NCBI GenBank assembly: GCA_022059125.1
Contig: JAEUWY010000002.1
Location: 4,774,001-4,838,000 of the forward strand
Source: Corynespora cassiicola
Taxonomy: Eukaryota > Ascomycota > Dothideomycetes > Pleosporales > Corynesporascaceae
Direction: 5' to 3'
Length of the DNA stretch: 64,000 nt
Both the position numbers and the translations under genes were made by a program. This document shows positions 31,185 to 43,172 of this stretch, piece after piece; positions within the stretch are counted from its first letter, which is position 1; every line of letters begins with the position of its first letter. The notes beneath the pieces were generated by a model. That model made no database searches. It saw only the letters and a program-made list of their open reading frames with translations, and had not been told where the DNA came from.

Positions 31185-33681
31185 TTAGGCTTCGTTCCCT
31201 CCGACCAAATCTTTCCATGCCTGCTCGAGTACGGACACCATTCGTGAGTACAGTTGGCGATCTTCCTTCAACCATCGCTTTCCCCCGGGAAACACGACTT
31301 TCCGTAGCTCTTGTATGCAAGGGATGAGCTGCTTACACTGCGTTGTAAACTCCTCTACTACTTCATTTGTAAATTTGTCTTCCTCATCCACCTTCCCTTT
31401 TTTAATTTCCGCAAGCTTCTGTGTCGGTTCATAGTTCCAAGAGTCATACCTTGTTGTGCTCCTCGAACGACCGGGTCCGTTCCAGTGAACACAGACCCAG
31501 AACAAGACCCAGAAGAACGACTCTAGATCATGCATGAACGTATGCTCTTCTCCATAAAGTGCTCCGATCGCCATGAAGACCTTGGTTCCGGTTTTGCTCG
31601 GCGCTCCGGAGGCGCTCTCCCGGTCAATCTTGATGGCAAGGTCGAGATCGATTAAGAAACCATCGTCTTCGGCAGCATTCAACATGACGTTACCCACGGA
31701 TATGTCGCGATGGAGAATTTTCGCACTGAGCAATGACTCGTGTCCTGAAAAGATCAGTCACTGCCGTACAAGCATACCTAGAGACTCACCTTTGATGCCT
31801 CCAATGAGGGCTTTTACGATACTAGGCGGAGCACTCGCTTCATAGATGCTCTTTCCAACATCCTGCATGACAAGCCTTCGGTGAACCCGATTCCTTCGAC
31901 GTGGCATATCTTGCTTGACTGGCGAATTGGAGCATGACCGCTTCGAGGGTGGCATCGGCGCCTGAATACTGCTCGAGGATCTCTTTCGTGACGTTAAGAG
32001 ATTTTTACTCCTCCCTCTCCCGGAGTCTGACGCACTTGAAGCCGTTATGTGCGTCACCGAAATAGAATGTGCCGCTCGTTGCAATGGGTTCCGCCCAGCG
32101 GTACCGCTTAGCCCCTTTCGCACGTTATCCAGAACATCATCCACTTTATCACCAACGCACACGGTCTCATGGTGATGATACCGTGCCACGTTTCTGACGT
32201 TAGCTTCTGTCGCCTCTTTGAGCAGAAGGCCTTCCTCTGGCCGTTCCTCATACTCCCACGAGTCCTTAATCACCAGCGCCTCTCCTGATGCATCCTGAAG
32301 GATGCCTTTCCAGCATGTTGTGGCTCGACCAGCGACTGATCGTTGACGTTTCATGACGCCTTCCAGCATAACTCGCTCGGTATGGCCATTACGTAATATA
32401 CTGATGTGTTTTCCACGGTCCTCTATAATGGTGGGATCAAAGCCTAGCTCTTCCTCTGACATCCACAACCAGCCCAGCATAGTCGAAACAAACATATGCG
32501 CATCTTTGTTGATGTCAAACGGTGTAGATCCGACCACTCCGAGTCGGTCAAACTCCCAAATGCGCATGATCGACCCGCAGAGTGTAAAGCCTAGGACGAA
32601 CCGTCGTGTGTCTTGCGCACTCAGCATCTCTCTTGCGTATCTCACAAGATCAAGCCACGTAGTACTATGTTTGTCCTCCCGTGCATTGCTTTTCAGCTCG
32701 CCAGGTACAAGAATGCGCGACCAGTCATAGATATCCTTATTACTCTCCTCGAGCTCGTCAATTAAGCTGTAAGCAAGGCCAATGTCTAACTTTCGCTTGC
32801 TGATCGACCCTGGTATAGGCTTGTTTGGCATGGTGACGCACCGGCGGTGCTTTGAAGGACGAAAGCCATGTTCATCTGCAAGTTGCAGAAATTGATCGAC
32901 GTGGTAGCGAAGGAACTGTAAGACATCTGTTTCCGCACATCCTTCCGGCCACAACACCCAGCCTGTGTCTTCTTGAAATAACGGCGAATCAGCACGTTTA
33001 CAACTTTGTAGTACTGCGGCCGTCACCTCCTCAAGCCCTTGAATCTGCCCAAAGAACGTGCTGAAAACGTCTGGATGATCCATTATCAAATTATCCTCCA
33101 CTTCGTCCCTGAGTATGGGATCCACATTCTTCCTCAAGTCAGATGTGTCTGCGAAGCTGCCTGTGTTGAACGACCAAGGCGTCTGCTGGAACGATGCGGT
33201 ACGAGAAGGTCGCGAAGGAGGGGGTGTGGAGGGCTTTGCGCTTGTCGTGAATGCTGGTCCCTGCAGAATCTCGTATACTTTCTCCCAGATAATACCATCC
33301 GCCTTGTTACCAAGAACCACGACCAGGAGGGGCACGACGTGTCGCACATTGAATTCGCTGGCATTGACGGCCAGATTGAGTTGGGAGAGGTCGGCGAACA
33401 GATTCTTTCCACTACTACTCGATGGCAAAATACGAGAGGCAGGAAGTGCTTGAACTGCTAGCAAGAGATCGATTGTAAGATCCTGGAGGGCTACATTGGT
33501 GTTAGAAGAGGATCATGTAAGGTCCAACGTTCTTACCTCCGTCGTCGATTTGCTCAATGACCTCAGCGATACTGGCTCCACTTATTGCCTGTAACGATGA
33601 ACAAGCGGATGCGCGAAATACATCTAGCCCATGGCCTATGGGCTTCGCTTCCTTTATCGCTGATCGGGGTATGTTCGTCAT
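31185..33681 (-). CDS. Fungal-type protein kinase (FunK1 family)
   Basis: Three exons, 33681-33537, 33490-31790 and 31744-31185, with introns of 46 and 45 nt, total 2406 nt and 801 residues. The N-terminal two thirds contain the FunK1-type region (TWLDLVRYAREMLSAQDTRR, FGQIQGLEEV, LVIKDSWEYEERPEEGLLLK). The kinase catalytic loop is HRDISVGNVML and the metal-binding motif is DLDLA, in the place of DFG (FLIDLDLAIKID), as usual for FunK1. A Ser/Arg-rich basic linker (SKRSCSNSPVKQDMPRRRNR) lies before the C-lobe. FunK1 kinases are common and expanded in filamentous fungi, but their substrates are mostly unknown. Length and motifs look complete, so an active kinase is likely. Confidence 0.9.
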
Positions 33682-34190
33682 TGCGACGGCGCACAGCGAA
33701 CACGCTCAGCGAGTAGACACGAACGATGGCCGTGAAACGAACGACGAATATCCATGAGAAACGAACGGTTGTTGATTATATCTGAGTGTGAGGACGTGTG
33801 GTCAGAATAATTCGAAGAAAGAGCTTGTTAAAATGATAGCGGGAGTTTGAAGAGCTCGTGGCGCTTAGCACAGGCGTCAACGCCAAGTCGGCTTTTCTGC
33901 GGCAAAACCATCTGTTGGTGGAGACACGCGTCAAGGTCGCGCGGTGACGCGCCTTATCATTAGAAGACGTCCTTTCGTCGTTGCAGCGCCTAATCAGTAA
34001 GTCTTCCAACATCGAAACAGTATAAAAGTTCAAACATTCCGAAACAAGAATCAGCATAGAGAAAAAAAAATCTAGATCCAAAAGTTTGTTTGAGCATATT
34101 ACGAAGATGGCATCGCGCTACAACTCCATCCCCAACACCATCCTCGTCGGGATAACAATATCTCATCTATCTTGCAGGCCATACATCAAA
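33682..34190. promoter_or_regulatory. Upstream region of the FunK1 gene
   Basis: No gene was found. The stretch directly upstream of the ATG at 33681 is expected to hold the FunK1 promoter, but I see no specific TATA box or operator worth assigning. Confidence 0.3.
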
Positions 34191-34490
34191 GAAAAAAAAC
34201 TGTCACAAGGTCCGGGCAGAAAAGGGTCGGCCGTCATCCTTGCGTATAGTGGCAAGATTTCGCCACAAAGTTTGAAGGCGCTGTTACATATCCTAAGTAA
34301 GCATTAAATTATAGCTGGTTTACTTGGCGTAAGCCGATCTCGTGATTCTTAGAGACTTGCGAAGAAAGTACTGTTGTGAGAAAGCTAAGTTGAGCCTGCT
34401 TTGCGTAGCAGCTCGACAATGTCTTTGTGGCCTCCCTCTGAAGCTGCACAGAGCGCGTTGCCGTACAGTGCTACCCGAAATCAGTATAAC
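34190..34490 (-). pseudogene. Relic 3' end of an ankyrin/NLR gene
   Basis: Read on the minus strand, about 34480-34395 encodes YGNALCAASEGGHKDIVELL, matching the last ankyrin repeat of the gene ending at 45656 (YGNALYVASAGGHKDIVELL). The similarity continues through the 3' flank (AATCACGAGATCGGCTTACG here and AATCACGAGATAGGCTTACG there) and into the conserved 3' block (34204-34290). A TGG codon in the paralogue is TAG here. The rest of the gene is missing; the pogo element begins about 130 bp further upstream. Confidence 0.75.
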
Positions 34491-34619
34491 ATCGAGCGTT
34501 CGGACAAAGCAGTCTCTATGGCTTGGCATACAGGGGCCTGCATACTGGCTTTGTCGTATAAGGTATAGCACATGTAGTAAGCAGATCATCAACACCATCT
34601 GAATAGAGCGTTTCTACTA

Positions 34620-36409
34620 AGCTCGGCTACAAGGGTTCCGCCCACCCCCTGGTTCCGCCCACCCTCAAAAAAATGAGCCACTCCGTAAAAACACGTATAT
34701 TGCCACTAAGCTTTCCAATTAAAACACATGGACTTGAGGGCTTCTGCAGCAGCTATCGCAGCATCCGTAAGAGCATTTTCTTCCTCTGTATGATCATCTC
34801 GGTGAGCCGGCTGAGCCGGCTGAGCCACTGATTGGCCTATTGCAGCCCTTATATTCTCAATATCTGCAAATCGTTGATTGGGGTCTATATGAACCCGACG
34901 ACGAGGGCCTTGAGGCCTAAGCGCAGCTAGCTGGCTTTTCAGCCTTTGATTCTCGGCCTCGAAGCCTGCAGCCCTTGTGTTGGCCTTCGAGAGACCCTTG
35001 CTAGCCTTATGAAGCAACAGCCGGGTCCTACGGCCAACTCTCTCAGTCATCTGAACTCTCTGCTGAGCCCAATAAAGGTCTTGAGGCTTCTGAGGAGTGG
35101 CTATGAAGCCCTCTGTTAGTAATACAGCCTCTCTCTGGGCCGGCGGAGTGGCTGGCCGAGTCATCATTTGGGAAGACCTCAGCACGTGATCAATGTTGAA
35201 TGGTGATAAGCCAGCTGCCTTCCAGCCAGCCCGAATCACACGCTCAGTAAGGCCTTGTTCCCTAGCCTGGCTATAGCAAGTGATAAAGCGTTCCTTCTTG
35301 ACAGGGGCCGCATCGTCAATCGTAGCCAGGGCTAGAATAGCTTGACGATATTTTGATTTAACAACGGAGAATCCAGTAAGATCAAGAGGCTGGAGGAGGT
35401 GTGTGGCATGCGGAGGTAAGAAGAGAGAGAAAATCTGATTCTGTTTGCACAGCCAGAGGAAATCCAGGCTAACATGGCTGCCATGGCCATCCAGTATAAG
35501 CATCCGAGGCCGAGGCTGGCCGTGAGCCGTTTCCGGTATAAACACACGGCGTAGCCACTCACAGCCGATCTCGTTCGACGTCCATCCGTTCTCCAAGGTT
35601 GTGTAATACCACTGAGGAATTGTTTCGGCCGGAAACCACGTTGTTTGAAGCGCTTTGCCTTTGAAAACCACTACTGGGCTCAGCTTAGCTCCCACGGCTG
35701 AGATACACTCAAGTACAGTAACCCATTCACGATTCTCTGGGCTTTTAATATAAGCCTTTCTTCTTTGTGAGCTAGCAAGGACCCGGCTGTTCGTACATAC
35801 CCCTAGGCCTAGCCCGCTTTCATCCATATTATATATATCTTCAAGCCGGATGTTTAGCCTCAGTCTTGTACGCTCAAACAGCTCCAGAAAGGCCCGCACC
35901 TGGGCTGGAGTAGCGGCCTCAGCCCTCGGAGCCTCAAGCTTCCTGCCCACTATCGAGGCTATCCTTGGGTTGCGATTGATGAAGTGGAGGACCCAGCGCT
36001 TGCCGAGAGGGGCCTGATCACCGTTCATGCGGAGGATTCGGATGGCCATTTCACGGGCCCGAGCATGTGAGGGAGGGTAGCCACGGGCCTCTTCTTCGAG
36101 GATCCACCCTACGAGAAACTCTTCTTGCTCAGGGCTCAGCCGTTGCTGGTGTTGGTTGCTGACGGCCTTGCGTACCTGGCCCTTCATACGGCCCCGTAAC
36201 GTTGATCGAGGGAGGCCGTACGCCTTAGCAGCCGCTCGCTGGCTGTTATAACGGCCTGCATTGAAATCAGCGATAGCGTTTTGTATGGCTAGTTCTCTGG
36301 CGTCCATTGTGGATGGCTGGTGTTGAAAGTGATCGAGGTTGACGCGGAGGGGCAAGTTTGTTGAGGGTGGGCGGAACCAGGGGGTGGGCGGAACCCTTGT
36401 AGCCGAGCT
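34620..36409. mobile_element. Complete Fot1/pogo-type DNA transposon, 1790 bp
   Basis: Both ends carry a perfect 49-bp terminal inverted repeat that starts AGCTCGGCTACAAGGGTTCC and contains two copies of GGTTCCGCCCACC. The element is flanked by TA on both sides (34618-34619 and 36410-36411), the expected target duplication of the Tc1/mariner/pogo superfamily. It encloses a single intact transposase frame, so it may be autonomous and recent. Confidence 0.95.
34706..36355 (-). CDS. Pogo/Fot1-type DDE transposase, intact
   Basis: A 549-residue frame; the ATG at 36307 (MDARELAIQNAI) is an alternative start 16 codons in. An N-terminal psq-type helix-turn-helix (YNSQRAAAKAYGLPRSTLRG) and a CENP-B/Tc5-type DNA-binding region (LSPEQEEFLVGWILEEEARG) precede the DDE domain. 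Catalytic acids are the Asp of IYNMDESG, the Asp of MLILDGHGSH and the Asp of HLLQPLDLTGFSVVKSKY, i.e. a DDD triad as in pogo relatives. A coiled-coil-like segment (ANTRAAGFEAENQRLKSQLA) lies near the C-terminus. No stop or frameshift was seen, and the terminal repeats are perfect. It shares family but not close sequence with the disrupted transposase at 21019-23124. Confidence 0.92.
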   Translation of the reverse strand: MPLRVNLDHFQHQPSTMDARELAIQNAIADFNAGRYNSQRAAAKAYGLPRSTLRGRMKGQVRKAVSNQHQQRLSPEQEEFLVGWILEEEARGYPPSHARAREMAIRILRMNGDQAPLGKRWVLHFINRNPRIASIVGRKLEAPRAEAATPAQVRAFLELFERTRLRLNIRLEDIYNMDESGLGLGVCTNSRVLASSQRRKAYIKSPENREWVTVLECISAVGAKLSPVVVFKGKALQTTWFPAETIPQWYYTTLENGWTSNEIGCEWLRRVFIPETAHGQPRPRMLILDGHGSHVSLDFLWLCKQNQIFSLFLPPHATHLLQPLDLTGFSVVKSKYRQAILALATIDDAAPVKKERFITCYSQAREQGLTERVIRAGWKAAGLSPFNIDHVLRSSQMMTRPATPPAQREAVLLTEGFIATPQKPQDLYWAQQRVQMTERVGRRTRLLLHKASKGLSKANTRAAGFEAENQRLKSQLAALRPQGPRRRVHIDPNQRFADIENIRAAIGQSVAQPAQPAHRDDHTEEENALTDAAIAAAEALKSMCFNWKA

Positions 36410-36713
36410 TAGCTTATTATCATCGGATTAGCCCTGGTAAGGGGCTGCAGCGTTATACATACCTGTTCTGGAACAAACCGTAATATCATCCTTCTAGAAT
36501 TTTCCATTACACGATCATCACGTCCACTGCCGAAGAAAGCTGGACATCTACTGATGTATAGTATAACCTATAGAGTCCGAACATGAAAATATTGCTATGT
36601 ACACAATTTGCTTAAGGTATAACTTCAGGATTTCCTTGGACAAAGCTGAAATGCATTTTCACCAACAGCAGACTATTGTAAGGATATGGTGGAGGGTGAC
36701 ACCTAAAACCGCG

Positions 36714-39700
36714 TTATACGGCACCTGCTCGACGAAGTATGCTAACGACTTCCATAAAGCCTTGATCTGCTGCAGCCTGCAGCGCTGTTCTCCCTCCAAA
36801 TCCTGCTGCTGGTGCAGCGTTAACATCAGCCTTCTCTTGAAGCAGCCGCTCGACTGCTACGAGATAGCCTCCGCCTGCTGCAGCTTGCAGCGCTGTTCTC
36901 CCTACAAGTTCTGCTGGCACAGCGTTGACATCAGCCTTCTCTTGAAGCAGCAGCTCAACTACTGCAAGATAGCCTCCGCCTGCTGCAGCCTGCAGCGCTG
37001 TTCTCCCTCCATCTCCTGCTGCTGGTGCATTAACATCAGCCTTCTCTTGAAGCAGCCGCTCGACTACCGCAAGATGGCCTCCGCCTGCTGCAGCCTGCAG
37101 CGCTGTTCTCCCTCCATACTTTGCTGCTGGTGCAGCGTTGGCATTGGCCTTCTCTTGAAGCAGCCGCTCGACTACTGCGAGATAGCCTCCGCCTGCTGCA
37201 GCCTGCAGCGCTGTTCTCCCTCCATCTCTTGCTGCTGGTGCATTAACATCAGCCTTCTCTTGAAGCAGCCGCTCGACTACCGCGAGATGGCCTCCGCCTG
37301 CTGCAGCCTGCAGCGCTGTTCTCCCTCCATCTCCTGCTGGTGCATTAACATCAGCCTTCTCTTGAAGCAGCCGCTCGACTACTTCGAGATGGCCTCCACC
37401 TGCTGCAGCCTGCAGCGCTGTTCTCCCTCCATCTCCTGCTGCTGGTGCATTAACATCAGCCTTCTCTTGAAGCAGCCGCTCGACTACCGCGAGATGGCCT
37501 CCGCCTGCTGCAGCCTGCAGCGCTGTTCTCCCTCCATCTCCTGCTGGTGCATTAACATCAGCCTTCTCTTCAAGCAGCTGCTCGACTACCGCGAGATGGC
37601 CCCCGCCTGCTGCAGCCTGCAGCGCTGTTCTCCCTACAAATTCTGCTGGCACGGCGTTGACATCAGCCTTCTCTTGAAGCAGCCGCTCAACTACTGCAAG
37701 ATGACCTCCTTCTGCTGCAGCTTGTAGCGCTGTTCTCCCTTTATATCCTGCTGCTGCTGGTGCATTGACTTTAGCCTTCTCTTGAAGCAGCCGCTCGACT
37801 ACCGCAAGATAGCCTCCTTCTGCTGCAGCCTGCAGCGCTGTTCTCCCTCCATATCCTGCTGCTGCTGGTGCATTGACTTTAGCCTTCTCTTGAAGCAGCC
37901 GCTCGACTACCGCAAGATAGCCTCCTTCTGCTGCAGCCTGCAGCGCTGTTCTCCCTCCATATCCTGCTGCTGCTGGTGCATTGACTTTAGCCTTCTCTTG
38001 AAGCAGCCGCTCGACTACCGCAAGATAGCCTCCTTCTGCTGCAGCCTGCAGCGCTGTTCTCCCTCCAGATTCTGCTGGTGCATTAACTTTAGCCTTCTCT
38101 TGAAGCAGCCGCTCGACTACTTCGAGATGGCCTCCGCCTGCTGCAGCCTGCAGCGCTGTTCTCCCTCCATCTCTTGCTGCTGGTGCATTAACATCAGCCT
38201 TCTCTTGAAGCAGCCGCTCGACTACTGCAAGATAGCCTCCTTCTGCTGCAGCCTGCAGCGCTGTTCTCTCTCCAAATTCTGCTGGTGCATTAACATCAGC
38301 CTTCTCTTGAAGCAGCCGCTCGACTACCGCGAGATAGCCTCCGCCTGCTGCAGCCTGCAGCGCTGTTCTCCCTCCAAATCCTGCTGCTGGTGCAGCGTTA
38401 ACATCAGCCTTCTGTTGAAGCAGCCGCTCGACTACTGCGAGATAGCCTCCGCCTGCTGCAGCCTGCAGCGATGTTCTCCCTCCATACTTTGCTGGCACGG
38501 CGTTGACATCGGCCTTATCCTGAAGCAGCCGCTCGACTACTACAAGATGGCCTCCTTCTGCTGCGGCCTGCAGTGCTGTTCTCCCTTCTACTATTAATGC
38601 TGATGCGTTAACATTGGCCTTCTCTTGAAGCAGTCGCTCGACTACCGCAAGATGGCCTCCGCCTGCTGCAGCCTGCAGCGCTGTTCTCCCTCCATCTCCT
38701 GCTGGTGCATTAACATCAGCCTTCTCTTGAAGCAGCCGCTCGACTACTTCGAGATGGCCTCCACCTGCTGCAGCCTGCAGCGCTGTTCTCCCTCCATCTC
38801 CTGCTGCTGGTGCATTAACATCAGCCTTCTCTTGAAGCAGCCGCTCGACTACCGCGAGATAGCCTCCGCCTGCTGCAGCCTGCAGCGCTGTTCTCCCTCC
38901 ATCTCCTGCTGTTGGTGCAGCGTTAACATCAGCCTTCTCTTCAAGCAGCCGCTCGACTACTGCGAGATAGCCTCCGCCTGCTGCAGCCTGCAGCGCTGTT
39001 CTCCCTCCATATCCTGCTGCTGCTGGTGCATTGACTTTAGCCTTCTCTTGAAGCAGCCGCTCGACTACCGCAAGATAGCCTCCTTCTGCTGCAGCCTGCA
39101 GCGCTGTTCTCCCTCCAGATTCTGCTGGTGCATTAACATCAGCCTTCTCTTGAAGCAGCCGCTCGACTACTTCGAGATAGCCTCCGCCTGCTGCAGCCTG
39201 CAGCGCTGTTCTCCCTTTATCTCCTGCTGCTGGTGCATTAACATCAGCCTTCTCTTCAAGCAGCTGCTCGACTACCGCGAGATGGCCCCCGCCTGCTGCA
39301 GCCTGCAGTGCTGTTCTCCCTCCAGATTCTGCTGGTGCTGCGTTGGCATTGGCCTTCTCTTGGAGCAGCCGCTCGATGACGTCACCATGCCCTAAACCAC
39401 AGGCTTCGACCAATCCTAAACTCAGTTCGTCTTTGGATGGCCTCGCTAACCCACCTTGCGGAATTCTGGAAGTCAACAAGATGTTTACCTGCTCAAGGTT
39501 ACCCGTGTTGCAGGCACAAGCGAACACTTTGGATCCCTCTTCCCGCCAAAAGCACTCCCAGTAGCTGGCTTGCCCTACCACCGCCTCTTTCCAAACTAAG
39601 AATATGAGCGTGTGACCGTCTTTTACGGACCAAAGAAACATCTCCCAATAGGGCAGCGATGCCTTCTTCTCAATCGAGCTCCAAGGCATCCACTCCTTTG

Positions 39701-42522
39701 GTAGATGTGTTCCGTGCACGAAGTTTTGCAGGCGCGAAAACTGCTGTGTGTTTTGCGGGTCTACGTAGCGGCTGTGGCTGGACCAATGTCTCTTGCAATA
39801 CTCCAGCATTCGGAAATTACGATTTACTGTATTGGATTGACGGGCCCCTAACTCTGATCGAAGAGTGTTGACTATGTCAACAGGTCCATATCTCGTCCCA
39901 GACCGTTCTCTTCTTATGAGTCGTCGCGTAAATGGCCGAGACAAGCCTGGCATTATCCCGTCTAGCATTTTAATAGGTTGACCAACCGTTTCAAGATTTC
40001 GGGTATTAGAAGCCCGAACAAGCGATTGGTGGAAGTCCGTGAAGGACAAATATGTGAGACATGTGTTTGACAAGAACTCTTCAGCCTTAGCCTCGTCAAA
40101 GCTGAAGCTTTCCAAGTCTTGTCCATTGGAGCTACTCAAGAGGAAAGACTCCACAGAGTGGTGCGCCAACATGACTTTGCGCGTGGTCTGGTCGTAGTTG
40201 ACAAGATTAGCGCAAATCCTGCCAAGTCTCGATACGTCCAGTTTGAATGCTGGGGGAGCCCACGACTGCTGGTTTGAAGTAATAGACACAGCCTCTTCGA
40301 GTTCTTCAATTGTAAGAGATTGCCGGCTACATATTACCCATTTGAAAGCTGTTTTTGCCCTTTCAGCCTGCTCGTCTGATCCATTCGTTGCTGTTGCCAC
40401 TAGGTTAGTGTAAAGCTCTATGATTTCTCGTGGAATTGACTCGAGAAGCTCAGGGATTCGATTGGGGGTTCCATCTTCTTCATACACATCTAAAATGGCC
40501 TTGAATTGGAGGTCGACCCAAAGAAACCTAAAGCAGAAGTCAGTACATACACGCAGCTATCCCTTAGTAATTGCAGATAAACAACTTACATGCCTTGCGC
40601 ATCAGCTACTAACGTTTGTTTAATCAGGTCAAGCGCATCTTCTGAACAGCCAAGACGATCACCCTGTGCATACTCGTCGATTTGCGACTGAATAAACAAC
40701 GCGATATCGTCTTTGAGGTCCTCTGGTTTGACCTGAAGAGATAGGCAGTGTGCCAACACTTTCGACATGTCCGCGGCGGCGTGGGTTGTAGTGAGTATTT
40801 TTGCGATGTTCGTACTTGCCACCTTTTTGAGCAGTGACTTCACATTTCTCTGCTCTGCCTCGCTGAGCTCGTCAAGACCATCAACGATAAGGAAAACGCA
40901 CTTGTATTCCTTGATGAAATCGCAGAAAAGTTGCTCGAGCTCGCTGTTAGCAGGGTCAAAATCCCCGATCTGGTCTTCAAAGAGGTATTCCAGCCGCCTT
41001 TGGATGTCAGGAAGAAGGTTGTCAACAGTGATGGCCTGATGTAAAATGCAACGTAGAAATGCCGATGTCTTAAGTGACTTCTTCTCAGAAGAGTTGAAGA
41101 AATAGTAGATAACAGAAGTGCCGCCGTGAGCTGGGAAGCTCTTCTTCAGGTGTTGGACAATATATCCCCTAGGTTTTATGTTAAAAACTTCTTTCTAAGA
41201 CCTCTCGTCTGATCAAGGTGGTTCCTACGATAAAACTGATTTCCCGCAACCAGCTATGTGTTATTGAAAGTTAGTCTAGTATTCGATATATTATGAGACA
41301 AATACAGCAACGTGTTGACGTACGGATTCCATAACACCATAGGTGCTTGGCGCCGCTTTGATCGGCCCATTTCTGAAACTCTGGCTTTCGCAGAACCCAG
41401 TCGCATGTTCCCTCACAGCGCAGCCCTTGTGCTTGGCGAAGACTGTGGGTATAGTCATGGCTTGGAATCAGCCGTAGCAAACGTATCTTCTGACGTTCTT
41501 CATTACGATTTTGTTAGTTTCGTTCAAGACCAAATGCATGTTCATAGTGCTGGGTTAGGGTACCTTCTTCCTTGATGATCTTTTGAATCTGACGGTCATT
41601 GGCTCGCTGCAATGCATTCATCTGTTGAGAGCGAAAATTCCTACTTGCTTCGATCTCAGTTCTCTGTTCTACACGGAACACCTCGTTTTCTTTTACTTCC
41701 GCAGTCAGTAAGCCACGAAACTTCTGCGCTTTTTGCTCTGATGCTAGCTTCAACTCCTCGCTAACCTCGTCTTTCGCTTCGCTGATGCTTTCTTCAATCT
41801 CCTTGAAATCTACCTTGAATGGCTTCCAGGTAGACTTAGAGAATCGCTTGAGACCTACTTAGGTAAGAAATGTCCAAAATTCCGTCAGTATCGGAATCCA
41901 CGCCTTGGGTTCTTACCTCCCTCTTGTATTACTTGTAGAGCCTTCGAGCAGAAGTTTACAACGATGGCGTAGAAATTAGAAAGCGCCGTTTGCAGTCTTA
42001 TCGACGACGGGAACAGCTTCTCGTATTCCGATAACCGAGGGCAGTATGTGCTAAGCTGAGCAACTCGTTCCGACAGTTTATCGAAGTATTCGGCGAAGTT
42101 CGAAAATGCCTAGTGGATGTCAAAACCGTAAGTCGACGGAAAACAGTACCGAAGCGAACGACAAACCAGAATCAGGACTTTGATGCCACCCCAAACGAGC
42201 GCTGCAATCTGATTTGGTCCCGCGCATGTGTCGACGATGTTGCAGTACTGCTGGACAGAACCGAGCAGCCCTTGGAGCCGAGAGGCGAAAACATGGCTCT
42301 TCCTACTCGAGTTTGATTGATGGACATGGTCCGTCAATGAGACAATATCCTTTGGCGTGGGGGTATGACTCGAGTATGACTTGAGCTGAGCCTTCTGGTC
42401 CTGCGTGAGTATCTGCTGGAACTCATCTAACGCCACGGAAAGCTGGCTATTGTTCCTGATGTCATGTTAGCGCAATTTGAGGGAGATCGTTTAGCTACAG
42501 AGGCTGACATTCTGTTGTACAT
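36714..42522 (-). CDS. NACHT NLR with about 24 near-identical ankyrin repeats
   Basis: A 14-nt first exon (42509-42522, MYNRM) joins exon 2 (from 42455) across a 53-nt intron. The N-terminal domain (ALDEFQQILTQDQKAQLKSY, IAALVWGGIKVLIL, NFAEYFDKLSERVAQLSTYC) resembles the DUF7708-type domain of fungal NACHT proteins. A coiled region follows (EEELKLASEQK-like). NACHT motifs are GIPGCGKSVLSGY (Walker A, split by an intron near 41230) and VFLIVDGLDEL (Walker B). The last exon starts near 40529 and carries a winged-helix-like part (WVICSRQSLTIEELEEAVS), a linker and ankyrin units of 34-36 residues built on GRTALQAAAGGGYLAVVERL followed by LQEKADVNAP. It ends with ADQGFMEVVSILRRAGAV. The open frame through 24 repeats suggests a functional protein. 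Several intron positions are by eye. Confidence 0.88.
36745..39375 (-). repeat. Ankyrin-coding tandem array of 102-108-bp units
   Basis: About 24 units share a nearly invariant core and differ in the loop between repeats (APAESG, APAAAGYG, AAPTAGDG, APAGDG, AVPAEFV), which varies by one codon steps in length. Consecutive exact copies occur (units with APAAAGYG at about 37770-38040). Conserved and variable segments alternate as in other fungal NLR repeat domains. Confidence 0.9.
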
Positions 42523-43172
42523 AAACGTCGCTGCCTACTGTGGTCGAGAGCAGCGTGCTAGAGGCCGAGAATGTTGGGTAGCTTGGTTCGTTATGAAGCC
42601 AGGCGGGGGCTGACATGCTTGGCAGAGGCGGAGTTCAACTTATCACGTGCATGTTCGAACACATCTTTGATTGGCGAGATAACTAGCTTCGCGAATCCGC
42701 GGGCGCAAGCACGAGTGGAAGCCCCAGCCATGCTTGACTAGCGCCTGCGCATGTCACGATCCACAAGTAACCCAACACCCAAGCCCGTTCTTCACGCACA
42801 TTGATTCACATACACCACACAGAGGTGTAGATGATAGGCAAATAATCATTTTACAGCGATCCGTCTGGGCGAGAAGGGAGTGAGGAGGCGCAAGGTAGGA
42901 GGACTTTTTACGATGGGCGAGCCTTGTCTCACGTGATTCGTTGCGCGTTCGTGCACCGGCGAGTGATCCTTGGCCCTGAGTGAACAAAGGGATGCTCGTC
43001 ACGTGCCTGAGCTGCTCATCCCAGTGTACGGTTTTCCTCATGATGGCACCAAATCGTGCCGTACGGTGTCGTCTGCAGCAGCCATGCCTGTCCGTCGTGT
43101 GGAGAGAACTGCACACGGCTCAAGCAGTCAGTATAGCAGTTGTGTGGGGGAGAGTTCGTCTAAAGTAATTCC
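42523..43172. promoter_or_regulatory. Divergent intergenic region between two NACHT genes
   Basis: This 650-bp segment separates the start of the minus-strand NACHT/ankyrin gene from the start of the plus-strand NACHT/ankyrin pseudogene. It should contain both promoters. Several CACGTG-like and CACGTGA/TCACGTG motifs occur (42645, 42930, 43000), but no binding factor can be assigned. Short frames here have no recognisable content. Confidence 0.4.

Noticed and set aside
23727..34307. Short frames sharing a G-x-G-x-K-G-S-x-V-L peptide at 23727-23954, 30744-30974 and 34086-34307
   Set aside because: The similarity comes from the conserved NLR 3' DNA block being read in the same frame. The upstream parts are unrelated and there is no sign of a real peptide gene.
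36597..39395. Cys/Leu-rich plus-strand frames opposite the ankyrin array
   Set aside because: Antisense shadows of the ankyrin units.
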